Part shown: in pieces, positions 12,421 to 25,312 of the stretch
How the letters are laid out: every line of letters starts with the position of its first letter
How positions within the stretch are numbered: position 1 is the first letter of the stretch
NCBI GenBank assembly: GCA_013397695.1
Contig: VYZI01000105.1
Coordinates: 2,050,104 to 2,114,103 of the forward strand
Origin: Centropus unirufus
Taxonomy: Eukaryota > Chordata > Aves > Cuculiformes > Centropidae
DNA length: 64,000 bases
Reading direction: 5' to 3'
The notes under the pieces: model-generated
Databases searched by the model: none
Told to the model about the DNA's origin: nothing
What the model saw: the letters and a program-made list of their open reading frames with translations, nothing else
Position numbers and translations under genes: made by a program

Positions 12421-15400
12421 AGTGTTTAAAGGGATACCTCATCCTTGCAGTTTCTTCTCTGTAAATATTCTGGAAGGAGTCCATTGGCAGCCACTAAGTG
12501 ATTCTCTTCCAGATTTATCTGGAAATATATCCTCCCTGTGGATGTATCTGGAGTCTTTGCACACAGAACTGCAGGTAAGGGACAATAATTAGTTTAGAGA
12601 AGGTAGAACTGGAAGATGTGATGACTGAAATAGACAGAATAAATACCAGGGCAGGAAGCCTCTGTGGGTGCAATCAGGTGGAACTTACTTTTATTTGAAG
12701 GGTGCCCAGTACAACACTTGCAGTAGCACAAAACTGAACTCTCCATGCAGGTCACCAACCAACAGCCTCAAAAACAACGCTCTGAATTCTCGGAAGGGTT
12801 AGGAGGTGGCAAATTGGAGTAGATAGATGACTCAGCCCTAGATCAGAACTTGGGCTGGGCCAGGGCTGGACCAGGAAAAGGACTGTTTCTTCAGGTGGAG
12901 CTACAGCACGTTGACAGAAAGGCTCGCCTCCCCTTCTGCCCTGCAAACCCCTAACAAACATAAACAAGACTTGGTCCCTCCTGTTCTGATCTGCATACTC
13001 TGTCAGCAGCACCAGCTTTGCTGGTACATATTATCTGGCATCACACAGCTATGCAAGTCCTGTCTGAAGGTCAATTTGCTCCCTGGGTGTTGCAGAAAAG
13101 ACCTGAGAGCTGTTTGCTGGGTGACATGCAATCACAGTATTTATTTGGAAAACAAGGATTTTTCTCCTTTTTTTTTTTTTCTTTCCCAAATAAGCTGCTT
13201 CTTGATATTGTTGGGTGAGCAGTTTTAGCAGTTCTTCTCCTATCTTTTCCACACTTATCAGAAGTCCAAAAATTGAAGACAAGCTCTTTAAACTACTCAG
13301 TCCATCATGTATGAAAGACATTTCTATCCTCTAGGATAGAAAATTGCACCTCATTTATTTAAATAATAAATAGCTGGACAATATGACAATATAATGATTT
13401 TTATTTTTTTTTCTCAAGGGCAGAAACTGCACTTTTCCAATGCAGTTGCATTATGGACTGAATGTGAGCATAAAACTCACCAGTGAGTTTAGCGCTTTAC
13501 AGGTGAGAAAGGTAAAGGAGTTCTGATCAACTGCTTTGCTACGATTTTTATGGTTGGAAATGTCACAGACATACATTCAGGGTAAAATAAGTGTTGCTTA
13601 AATTATTGGAATGAGTGCTGTATTTGTTATTGGTAGTATTGGTATTCCTTATTCCTGTGGAGAAGGATTAGGGGATACAGTATTCCCTATGGTCCAGTAG
13701 ATGTTGCACCTAGTGTCCTTATTTAGTCTGAAAACTGTCCCCAGGATCCCCATAATTCAAACGAATTTGCAGCAACTGGTTAAAAATGTTTGTTCACACT
13801 GGAGAAAGCCTCTGGGGCAGAGAGACTGTACACACCGGCATTTAAGGACAAGCAGTTCCTCGCTGTGATCCACATCTCCTGTGTGGCCTGGGGCAAGTTA
13901 TATAGTGCCTCCATACCTTTGTCTTGTATAGATGTTATCAAGTCCAATACATTGAAAAATGCTCAGGCAGTGACTTTAACAGGGCCAGAGGACACACTCT
14001 GGCTAAAAATAAGTTCAAATATAGTCAAATAACAGAGCTAAGGAAGGATTACTCACAACCAACCCCTACCCTGCACAGCTACATTCCTGTTCTGAATTTT
14101 GTTCGCACAATTGTGCAATGAGGCTTATTGTAGTTTAAACAGACTAAAGAGAATGCCTGCAGTTAGCTCTGCTCTGCCAGCTATTAAATGACTGGACAGT
14201 CACTAAATGCAATCAGAAGACCTGTTCAGACATTGAAGAATATCTCTAGAGTAACTGTACCTGCCACCCATCCCGGTCAAGGCTGACTGGACGAGGTTGA
14301 TGAAGCCAAGTTCATCCCATGCCATCTTGATTAATCACACTCCCATTCTGCCACTTGACAACTCAGTGGGGCAGAGAAATCCCTCACTAGCCAATTGTAG
14401 CCCTGATCTCCTCCCTGTACGTCTTCTCTGATTTCTCATCCACAAACCCATCTAATGAGAGCATCACTTTACAAAGTCACAACCTCATTAAAACACCCCT
14501 TTTTATTTGCCTGTACCAGAATTTGCATACACCAGCTGTGTTCAGCACCCACACTGAAGTAGCCTTTATGCCTATCATGCTCACCTCTGCCAGTACTTCA
14601 CCACATGAATCACCCAGAGACAGAGTGGCCAAGCTCTGGATCCTTTCACAGCTCTGTTGGTTGTCCTCCACGAACGTGGAGTAGTTTGACTGCCTCCCTA
14701 CCCTTCATCTGCAACACAGATGACAGGCAGGGGGTTAAATTAGGAAAGGAAAATGTTTTGCTCCTTACTCTCTTGTTATTTTCATTAAAGATTCAATCTG
14801 GCTTCAAGAGAATTTGTGGAATGAGGGCTTCACCTAGGGCAGGTGATTGTAAGTGGAGTGATGGGCAAGGGAGGGATTTGTTTTCATCAGGGGTCACCAC
14901 ACATGGCATTATTTGCAGGGACCCTCCTGTTTTCCCAGGCAGCTGTGTGATGCCACAAGCACTGGAGCCCCCTGTCCAAATTAGTTGCATCTTCTGCTCT
15001 GGATTTGCATCTAACTACATCCTTTAAACTCACTTTCTTCAGCATAGCAGAGGTAACATGTTTGTCTGCTCACATAGAAAAATTAAAGAGAAAACAATGT
15101 AATCTCCACCTGTAACTTTCAGTATTTCTGTAGTGAAGAGAAAAAATACTCATCCTGTTTAAAATACTGATGCTCAGGCACAGACCAGTTCTTTTGATGC
15201 CTGTTCAACTGCAGTAATTAAAAAGAGAGGAAGGTGTGACTAAAGTTTCAGATAGTCATTTGAGATGCAATAATTTGAATATATTTTACCACTATATGCA
15301 CAATGAGCTATAGAAAAGTAAATGAAGGTAAGACTTTATGTTACATTTTGGCCATTCAAAGCTGAAATAGGAACATTTAAAAGAAAACTGATAACTAAGA

Positions 15401-17990
15401 AAACAATCTTCTCTGTCCTTCCTCTTTCATGCCATAGAGGCAGAGAATGGCAAACTTTTGCCACGAGTGTAGCGCTCATGTGCAGTCACTGCTTCTGGAC
15501 TGACTCCAAGTGCCTTGTGGTGAAATGGAGGAGCATTTCACAACAGTTCTCACACCATTTACTAGCAAAGACAGGTGCTTCCCTGCCTTTCATAATTCCA
15601 TGCAATTAATTTCTCTTTGTTCTTTTTACAAAAAAAAGGTTCTAGTACCATGTACTCTTCAAATGCAGTAATTCTACTTTGCTCCTCCTTGGGAACCCCC
15701 AGGAGGATGGAGAAAAGAAGCCATTGTCTTGGCCCTGGACATCTAGTGATGTGGTGTCTTCTAGCATCCATGGGAAAAAAGGAGTCTGATGCCAAGCATG
15801 TCCATGTCAGCAGTCCTATATGAACTGCACCTCAACCTTTCAAGAAGTGATGAACTGAAAAGATGATGACACTGGCATTTGACACAAAGACAATGAGAGA
15901 GAATAATCCTGAAATGAAGAAATACCCTTAATCCATTCACCTCAGAGCAAAGGGCACTCACGAGGTGAATGGAAAATTGTCACAGATTTCTCATTCTGGA
16001 AGTCTGAGGACAGTCCTTGTTTGCCTTGCAAATGTAGAAAGAGTTGATGTCTGAAAAACCAGGGAGGCTGTGAACACCTGAGTGAAGAGCTCAGCAAAAG
16101 CTCGAAGAAGCCAACAGAGAAACCTCGTTGCCACCCGTGGCACCTGTGAATACAGAGGCTGCAAGAACCTTACCTGGAGGTAAGGGTGAGCATGTATCGG
16201 CATGAGAGATATGGCATTCGTTTTGTTGCCTGGCACCAGGGATTGACATTAAAGGTAGCAAAGAAGACATTTTTCTGAGTTTCACAGTTATCTCCTCCCT
16301 ATACTCAAAATAGCCACTGAGGACAAAATATACTCCTCATAGGTCTTAGCCCCTCCTCCTTCCTAGTCCATGCTGTGCCTATGTCTATCATAAATTCCAG
16401 AATATTGCAACAACGTCAACTGTATTCCCTCACACAGACTATGTCCTTCTCCTATTCCCACTCTTTTCATCGTTGTTCCAGCCACATCATTTCTAATTTT
16501 TTAGCTACCCTGCAATATCAGTCTTAACCAACGAGCAGTATCTGTTGAAATTAAAGTTGTCATCAAAAGATTGAAGAAGAGGAAGTTTGCAGAGACTGAG
16601 AGATGTGAGTAAAAAGTGGTGTGATAATGTTATTGAACTGTGGGATTCCTGGGGCAAGAGATAGAAACAGCCACAGAGAGAGGGTCGTTCCTCTGACCCA
16701 AGAGCTGGCATAAAAGTCTATTTCTATAGCACCAATTTGCATAAATGAATTAATAGCAGCTGCTAGGTGCTAAGTATTCTGATGAAGAACCCACACACAC
16801 CTCCCTCACCCTTTCAGATGATGCTGGAACTTCCTAGATTGAGCCATTTCCTCTCAGCCTAATTTCCTGTCCAAATTCTTGATAAAGTGCCTTCAGCCAG
16901 TGGCTATGTCCACCCCAGTCAAGGCCTACGAAATGAACACTGTTGTAGCAAGGTCATCAGATCAAGATTTGTGCGCTTGTACTCTCTTTCCTCAGCAGGC
17001 TTGGTTAATATCCAGATTGGACCAGCTTGTAAAGGTAAGCTTCTGACTTTGTGTGACTCTTGTGATGAAAGAGGCTGGAGACAACCACAGGTGACACAGT
17101 ATCCCCTTTGATTTCCAATAACCATGTTCTGGAGAAGTGTCTGAACCCTTTCTGTAGAAAGCAGAAAATACAAAAGAAAATAAATAAAAGGACCTGGAGT
17201 CTGGGAAGGATATTTGTCCCCCAGACGTGAAACAGAATAGATTGCTATTTTCCTGTACATGTTTCACCATGCTTTCTATAAAGAATCCTATAATACAAGG
17301 GAATGAAAATAAATACACTGGAAGCAAATCTAAAACACCCCTGATACTTAAAAGTAAAATCCTTGTCATCACCACCCTGGTGAATCACCATGAAATACAA
17401 AACACTGGACACCTTTGCATCACAGAAATTGCACTGAAACATTCTCTTCCATGCTTCTGGCTTAGGGATTGAAATGTTGACATAAACAAGTCTAAAGTCG
17501 TTGGGCTAAAGTGTTCCTCTTTCCTGTTAAATGGTGTGACAAGAAGCAGACACCATCCTGAAGACACCCCAGGATGTGGGAGGCAAAGTGACTATGTGTG
17601 CACTCTCTGAAAAATATTGGTGAAGAGGGGGTTGTGCTGCTCTACCTCAAATCATGAGACTGTCCAAAGAGAGCCTACAAGGAGAAGGACCTCTTCTAAT
17701 CCTTCTATATTTTTAATAGAATACTAAGGCAAACACAGAATTCGGGGATAACACTGCTGTGCAAAAACAGAACCCACACATCACAAGCAAGGAAACTTTT
17801 CTCTTATGTTATCATTATCCTAGTCATTTCTCTTCGACAGTATCCAGAGAGTTGACATTGGATTTGCCAGTACTTTCAGTAGAAACAAAGCACAAATGAC
17901 TATTATCTTGCTCGCATGGAGAATAACTCGAAAAACTACCTAGAGCTTCTCCAACCCAGCAGAGATGTTGCTCAGTCACAGAGATTCATT
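12421..17990. other. CR1-poor intergenic stretch
   Basis: About 5.6 kb without recognisable CR1 or Ly6 exons, with a poly-T tract at 13168-13180. Open frames up to 140 codons show no homology I recognise. A splice-like segment near 16996-17034 (CTCAG ... GTAAGC) has no coding resemblance. Confidence 0.55.
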
Positions 17991-18250
17991 GAGTCATAGA
18001 ATGGTTTGGGTTGGAAGGGACCTTGAAGACCATCCAATTCCAGCTTCCTTGCTATGAGAAGGAACATCTTCCACTGGATCAGGTTGCTCAAAAATCCATC
18101 CAGCCTGGCTTTGAACACCTCCAGGGACTGAGCATCCATTACTTCTTTGAGCAAACTGATCCAGTGCCTCATCACCCTCAGGGGAATAATTTTCTTCGTA
18201 ATATTTCATCTGAATCTCTCCTCTTTCAGTTTAAAACCCTTCTTCTCCAT
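17991..18250 (-). repeat. CR1 LINE, - orientation
   Basis: Begins gagtcatagaatggtttggg and continues with the standard complement CR1 3' sequence to the 'ctctttcagtttaaaaccct' region. Confidence 0.92.
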
Positions 18251-18853
18251 GCCTTTTTAAAACCCATTCCTAGGATGAGTCCCAGGATGAATATATTTTC
18301 CTCTTCCACTGGCCACTCAGCTCCTTGTCAGAAATAGCTATATTTTGTAGGGAAATTTGAGCTTTTACCTTCCAACACAAAACAACGCTGGAGCAGGGTA
18401 CATCTGACAGAAGACATGCATGTAATGCAGAAAGGCCTCCTGGTGACCTAGTCGCCACCTTTGAAAAGGTGCTTTTCAGAGCCAGTGACGAGAAAAAAAG
18501 TAATCCAGAGTGTCATTAGTTTTTTGATGAGGCTTTGTCTACAGCAGTTCTGATGAATTTTGCATGTATCTGCCTGACTGCAGAAAGAAAGAGGTATGGT
18601 GACTCACCCAGCAGACATCTATGCTATAGAAGAAAGGTTCTACTTAATTCAGGCGACTCCCACTCTGTCTTGCTTCAATCTTTTCATGAATGTGTGAATT
18701 TTCAAAGGTTACTGTCTTTCACATTTTCTATTAATTGGTGCTCCCAAAACTTTTGGCCCTGGCCATGTAAATCCCAATGATGCGAACTGGCGTCTTTGTT
18801 ATGCTGTTCTTTTTATTGTGTTGGATACCTATGGCAACATGCACCATAAGTTG

Positions 18854-18877
18854 CTGGTGGTGGTGGCGGTGGTGGTG

Positions 18878-18919
<42 letters not shown>
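18854..18919. repeat. Compound microsatellite (TGG)n-(TTA)n
   Basis: About nine TGG-type units (one interrupted by GCG) followed directly by about thirteen TTA units. Confidence 0.97.
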
Positions 18920-19035
18920 GCAAGGGCTCCTATTTAGATTAGCTCATGATAAGGTGTCTAGGTCTTTGTCTGGTGATAGCCATTGCTGCCAACGTGGAAC
19001 ATGAAGCAGTACCATGACTTCCTGATACAGCAATT

Positions 19036-19215
19036 AGTCATCAGATCATTAAGGTTGGGAAAGACCTCTAAGATCACGCAGTTTAATCATCAACCCAGCA
19101 CAACCATGCCTACTAAACTATGTCCCGAAGTGCCAAGTCTACGCGTTTTGAACACTTTCAGGGAAGGAAACTCTACCACTTCCCCAGAAAGCTTGTTCCA
19201 AAGCTTGACCACTGC
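19036..19215 (-). repeat. CR1 LINE, F/Y-type, - orientation
   Basis: Contains cattaaggttgggaaagacc, ctaaactatgtcccgaagtg and the degraded acacctccaggg region. Confidence 0.85.
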
Positions 19216-22200
19216 TGATGATGCTGAAGGGCTGACAAAGTGATCCCTATCACTTCAATGCTCAGTCGCAGATTCAGTTACAGTGCCTGGTATTGACAAA
19301 TGTAAGTCTTACTGGGAAGAATTGCATTTCCTTTCTCCTGTCTCTCCATAATTAAATTCTAGTTGATAAAGACAGAAAAACTCCCTGCTAAGAGGAGGGA
19401 GGTACCAGGAGACACCCTGCAATTGGTCACTCTTTGCCTGTTTTCCACTGCTGAACTACTGCAGAAGGTTGCTCAGAGAGTGACAGTGCCACCAGCTGAT
19501 CAAAGTGTGAACCAAGATATTGGAGATTCATAACCAACAGCAGCCCCTGTGAGCACTCCCAGCACCCTTCAGGTCTGGCTATAAATCATCCAGCTTTCAG
19601 CTGGAAAATCACATGTTCATGAAATCCTCTAACATGCCAAAGCGTGTACTTACATGTCATGATAGAAAGGCTTTCACATATGGTTTGCAGCAGCTATCAC
19701 CAGGACAGAATGGGGAATCACAACATAACAATGAATTCAAGGCTTTCATTTGAGGACACATCCAGGGTACACCTACAATTGTCTTTCAAAGGGGCTGGGA
19801 TCCATTCTCTGATCCTGACAACAACTGGCACAGTTTAGGCCCAGATATGTGAATTTTCTTATTCTTTCAAACCCTAACAGCCTCATGTGAAGTATGGCTC
19901 ATGATATTTTTCAGAGTGTGCCTGGGCACTGCCTGGGACACATCCAGTGGGTTCAGATCAAGGAACACACAAACTGCTACACATCCTGTACATCCTACAA
20001 ATCCATGGTAGGACCGGCCCAGGTTAAAAGAGCCTTAAATTGCCTGACTTTTAGATATCCATCCCTTCTGGAATGCAGTTCAGAACCACTTCTGGACACT
20101 ACATACTCTCTGCAAATGCACGTGAGATGTGAATTCCCAGGGCTGAACAAAGACATCTGGTGAGGAGATGCTTGAAGGGATCGTACTCACCCCTGTGGCT
20201 AGAAGAGGAGAAATCTGCAGATGTAGAGTCCATATCCTCGAACTTCCCTTTTTTCCTCTGAGAGCCCTGAACAGTGCTTGCTTCTCTTTCTAAAAATACA
20301 GCAGGGGTGGAGGATTTCCTCCCATCTGTAAAAGAGCATCTACTTTTTCAGCCTAGAAATCAGTGTACTTAAGCTAGAACTTGGGAGGTGTGAATACAAT
20401 TTCCTTCTCCACTTGGAGAGGTTCAATTTTCCATATCACATCCTCACATAGGTTGAGCAAACCACCAAAATAAAGCACAAGCATGGAAGGAAAACTCTTT
20501 ACAGATTAACTGAGTCAGCGCTTCGACTCTGCACTTTCCTTTGATACACCCCTTTGTGGAGACATATACGTTTTATATCAAACAGCCCCTGGAATACCTA
20601 AAGAGCTCCTAGGGGAAGGGTGCTCACCAAGTCACGCTCACACTTTCACCCTTCTCCAGCCCAATGAAACCTGCATTCCTTTCTGCCCAGTGGCAGAGTT
20701 TCATCAGGAGGGTGGAGAGCAGCTCCACCCAAACAAGCCCATAGTCTTGTTATTAGTGCACACCCTTGAGAGGTGAGAGCTTCGATTACCTGAACAGATT
20801 ATCAAGCATCACTGCAGCCATGGTCACAGACATTATGTTTTCTCATTGCTGAGTCACAGAAAGAGATGGCAGAGACCACACACCCCATCGTCCAAATATT
20901 CCCTAGCAAAAATGTCCCCTCCCCGATTTAGAGAAGCCAGACTCAAGATGGCTCAATACACTAATCAGTAGTATCTCTATTTTCCTATACTCCAGCCATC
21001 ACCATGACAACTGCAAAGATGGTGGTAGGCTCCATTCTGAGAAGCATATACCAAGAAAGACATTGATATCAGATAGACTAATCACAGGATCATAGATCTG
21101 TTTGATTGGAGAGGACCTTTGAGATCCAATGCCATGGCCACGGTGTCAAACACTGTTGTTTGATGCTCAGCTCGTGACAGAAGGATTGAGTACCCTTGGG
21201 TCTGAAGTGGCTGTTGATAGAAGACAACATATAATTCTGGTTTGGGCAATGCAGAAAAGAAGATGGAAAATTTGAGGTGGTGCAGAGAAGGACCACTGGA
21301 AGGATTAAAGCCCTGGAGGACAGACCTTAGAGGGAAGGAGTCAAAAACCTCATCAAAGTCTACCAAAGGAACATCCTAGAAAAAATACATCTCCACAAAG
21401 GAGAGGAAAATTGCAACAGTGAGCAATTAATCATAGTAGAGGGGTGCAGCGAGAGCCACTGGCTGTAGAGGCTGAATAAATCAGAAATATTTTACACAGG
21501 GGTTATTTCACACATGACTGATTATTGATCACTGGAACAGATTATCAAAGCTTGATGTACAATAACGATCACAGAACATGTCTACAAATTTTGGGCTGTT
21601 CTTCATTCAAACAAGAATTGACTGTAAAGGAAGTTAGATCAGATAGTTAAAAAGCACATCACCTTTTTGCCTGTGAATATTGCATTTACATCTTCTGTCT
21701 TCCCTTGCATATGTGATAAGTAGAGAAAGATTATATCTACTCAGGTTACCTTATAAATAAGGATAGTCTTGTAGGGATAGGCTGGTAGTGGTTTTGAATT
21801 GTTACCACTGAAAATTCTTTTGGCATACACACCTTTCTCCCTCTATACCATGACTCATTTATATTCTCAGATCTTCAGACCTGAAATGACATTTTAACTG
21901 GAGTCCCTTATGGCTCCTGTCAGTCAGTGTTCAAAACCTTCTGCAGGGTTTATTCTGCCACTGACAAAGACAGATGGGAATTTAGGTCCTCCTGAGCCCT
22001 ATGAGCTGTCTAAGTCTGCCCAAAATGCTATATCACATCACCCTTTTCACGTATTTATAAAGTTCCATCTTGAAGCAGATGGGATTTCTACCCTGCCTTT
22101 GCTTTTAGAAAGGACCCATTTAACTCATACTGCTCTTAACGCCATTCTACTCCATTGTGATCTTTCATCTTGTGGAGTTTTTTTTTTTGTAGCCCCCTTT

Positions 22201-23217
22201 TCAATGCTTGCAATGTATGTCTTGGGGAAAAAAAAAGTTTGTATCTCCACTCAGTCTCTGTTTTATCAAGCTGAAAGGGAACAGTGTTTTCCGGTGTCAT
22301 CTTTTGGGGTACATCCTATTCTTGTAGTCTTCCCATGAGCTTCCATCTGCATTTTTTTCCTCATCAGGACATCATTTTTTCTTTGACAGGAGCAATGAAA
22401 TTCCAAGTCACCAGGTCTGGCAGCACTTCCCTAATCACTCTGCTAACTTCCCTTACACCCCAACATACAACTTATCATCATCTGTGTTTGTGTTCTTTGC
22501 TTTTGCTTTTGCTTTTGTTTTCAGGGCTCTGTCTCATCAGAGGCTCCTAGTTATCTTTAGATCAACTAATAGGTCTTCCCTTCACATTTTCTTATTGGCA
22601 CACTCCCAACTTTTCTCTCCCTGGAGTTTGACACTCGTTCACACACAGCTAGTCTGGAGGAGCTTTAACAAACTCAGCTCTGGGGATTTCCCAGTGTTGT
22701 GCCTTACAGTCACAACTCAAACATTTTTCAAGCCACTAGACAGAGTTACACGGCTTTGTACAGGTCAAATGCAAACAGTCCTACTGCATTGATGCATCCC
22801 GTATCCAGACACCAGAGTGATGGACAGACTCCACCAAGCTGGACAGTCTCATTTAATTTCCTGTTTATATCACTATTCCTTCAGCCACATTGAGTTATTC
22901 CAAAGCTTTCTCAGTATGCAATGCCTTCGAAGAACAGGCAGACCATTACAATATGTCTTTATGGGCATCTTCATTTCAGCAAGCTGCACATAATCTGCCA
23001 AGCAGCCTTTTAGTGTTCTCCACACCGGAGTGCAAACCCTGCTGTGCTTACCTATTGAGGCATAACCACTTTGCATACTTAAAGCAGTGCACTTTTCCAG
23101 TTTCATGCCTTTTAAATAAGATAGTGCTGAAATGTGCCTAGAACTTCCCACTTACAAGAAAGGATCTGTATGTAACCAGGTCTGGTGGCTTTCACAGAGT
23201 AGATAATTTCCTATAGA
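19216..23217. other. Intergenic DNA, mostly unique
   Basis: No gene recognised. The segment 21080-21560 has weak CR1-like words (catagatctgtttgattgga; cactggaacagatta) and may be a very old copy. A short (TTTTGC)n run lies at 22496-22518. Confidence 0.5.
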
Positions 23218-23661
23218 ACCCACCAGAGGAGGGCTACAAAGATGATCAAAGGGCTGGAGCACCTCTGCTATGAGGACAGGCTGAGAGATTTGGGGTTGTT
23301 CAGCCCGGAGAAGGCTCCAGGGAGACCTCAGAGCAGCTTCCAGTACTAAAGGAGCTACAGGAGAGCTGGGGAGGGGCTATGTCCAAGAGCAAGGAGTAAC
23401 AGGATGAGGAATGGCTTTAAATTAGAGGGGGGAGATTTGGACTAGACATTAGTAAGAAATATTTCATGAGGAGGGTGGGCATGCCCTGGCCCAGGTTGCC
23501 AGGGAAGTGGTGGATGACACACCTCTGGAAGGGTTCAACGCCAGACTGGATGAGGCCTTGAGCAGCCTGCTCTAGTGAGAGGTGTCCCTGCCCATGGCAG
23601 GGGGGTTAGAACCGGATGATCTTTAAGGTCCCTCCCAACCCAAACCATTCTATGATTCTAT
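23218..23661 (+). repeat. CR1 LINE, + orientation
   Basis: From ccaccagaggagggctacaa to aaccattctatgattctat, with clear mid-element landmarks (cagcccggagaaggctcc, gaaatatttcatgaggaggg). Confidence 0.94.
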
Positions 23662-23712
23662 ATATCCATAGATTCTATATATCCATTCTATATATCCATC
23701 TATATATCCACG
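23652..23712. repeat. Tandem repeat grown from a CR1 tail
   Basis: About four imperfect copies of a 13-16-nt unit built on ATTCTATATATCCAT follow directly after the CR1 octamers. Confidence 0.85.
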
Positions 23713-25199
23713 TTTGCACTCTTTTCCTTTATGTACCCGATCTCTGACAACACAGCAAGATAAAAGATAAATGATGACTTTCAATCTCACAGCTAAGCAA
23801 GCATTAGGATGCATGTGTTTCTCTCCCTTTCCCACAGCACAGACCTGATCCTACTGTCCCAGCTCAGTCAGCTTTGTGTCATCCATGACTGTGGAAATTT
23901 TCATTAGCAATGCTTGTCAAGTTACTGTGAACCCCTTAGGGAACAGCACTTCCCCCCTCCAAAAGCCCCATTCTCAAATGGGGCAGCAGGATAGGCTGCT
24001 TGGAATGGTAGAAATGCCCACGTGCTTCACCATGGCCCTGTGACAAGCAAGCCCTCAGTCATTAAATCAGCTTGTGCCCTCACCTGGTTTCCACCTCTGA
24101 AGTCCCTGAGTACTTCACAGTGATTCACAAACTTTTCTTATGTGGCTTATTTGGCTGTTTGACAAGAAATTACATAATGCTGGGATTTTCCACCCTGGAT
24201 GATAACAAAAAATCCATCATCTTTTCCCATGAAACATAAAATGCCATTGGTTCAGTCAGAGATAAGCACAGCCTTTCTCCCTACCTGAAAGTTATTTAAG
24301 CTGTTTCCATAAATACTTTGTAAGATATGAAAAAGTCTGTGTTTGAAGGGGTTTCCTTTAATTACATAAAATGAAAACTTTGCATAAGTGTATCCATAAA
24401 GAGAAACTTTCTATCAGGAAGGTACTACAGTGGTAAAATTGATTGGTTTCTCCTCATTGGGTTTATTTCCTGGGTTTAGAATAAAATTTGTTTGATAGTT
24501 GACACCTTTACAAAAGAAGGGATGGTGCCTGCTCTGTCAGCATGACCCAGAGCCTAAACAAAAATTAATATAATCAAATCTAGATTGGGAAGTATCATCT
24601 CACATCCTCACCTCCACTGATCTTTCAGTGGCTCCCATGCTCAACCACCCAGCACCATGATGAAGTTCATAACTTAGCTCCTGGGACCCAGAATTCAGGC
24701 TTGATTTTTGCACTGGATTTGAGAAAATAGATATGCTTTGATCCAACTCAGCCACTCCAGCTTCCTGCGTTCCAGCCTAGAGAGCAGTAGGAACGAAAAC
24801 AAAGCACGTGTTTTGGTGAGGCTAAGCCAACTTGTGTGGAAATCCAGCCCGCTGCTCCTTGCATCTTGACTTGTGTTGCCCAGTGCCAAACGCATGACAC
24901 AACTCTTGGCTCATGGACTCAGGTTTGATGTAAGAAACATCCCTTGTCACATTCCTCATCCAAGCACCGGCGTGGGGCCACCCCTTTCAGTGCAAGCTGT
25001 GTTTTTCTTTTTCCATGGAAAGCCCCAGGACATAGACGTGAAGAAGAGATGAGCAGGAGTTTGCTCGTTGTGGTGACGTCACCTCCTTGGGAAACTTGTT
25101 CCTCTACAAATCCCAATCCAGACTGGAGTTGAGCTCTTCCCTGATCAACCCAAGGGAATCCGCCCACAGGATCAACAGGAGGTGGATGGCAGGAAAGCA
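23713..25199. other. Upstream flank of the SLURP1-like gene
   Basis: 1.5 kb of unique-looking DNA with no CR1. It presumably contains promoter-proximal control sequence, but I identify no specific site beyond the TATA box. Confidence 0.5.
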
Positions 25200-25205
25200 T
25201 ATAAA
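25200..25205 (+). promoter_or_regulatory. SLURP1-like gene TATA box
   Basis: TATAAA lies 61 nt before the ATG. Transcription would start near 25230, giving a short 5' untranslated region of about 30 nt. Confidence 0.65.
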
Positions 25206-25260
25206 GCTTCCTGGGAGCAGCCCTTCTTTACTGTCCCAACTGCAAGAATCTGCTCTCAGC

Positions 25261-25312
25261 ATGAAGACACTTCTGGTTGGACTCCTGCTTGGCCTGGTAT
25301 ACATGGAATTGG
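25261..25312 (+). CDS. SLURP1: SLURP1-like coding exon 1 (signal peptide)
   Basis: 52 nt, ending TTG-G before the donor GTAAGA. It encodes MKTLLVGLLLGLVYMEL plus the first base of G18. The start is the first ATG after the TATA box at 25200. Confidence 0.82.

Noticed and set aside
16996..17034. Possible mini-exon between CTCAG and GTAAGC
   Set aside because: No reading-frame, family or neighbouring-exon support; such splice-like pairs arise by chance.
21080..21560. Possible ancient CR1 copy
   Set aside because: Only scattered CR1-like words, with no continuous alignment and no clean tail; mentioned under the intergenic entry rather than called.
9017..25199. Search for LY6K or THEM6, expected between PSCA and SLURP1 in mammals
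   Set aside because: No LU cysteine pattern or thioesterase-like frame was seen. I cannot exclude a degraded exon without a protein-to-genome search.
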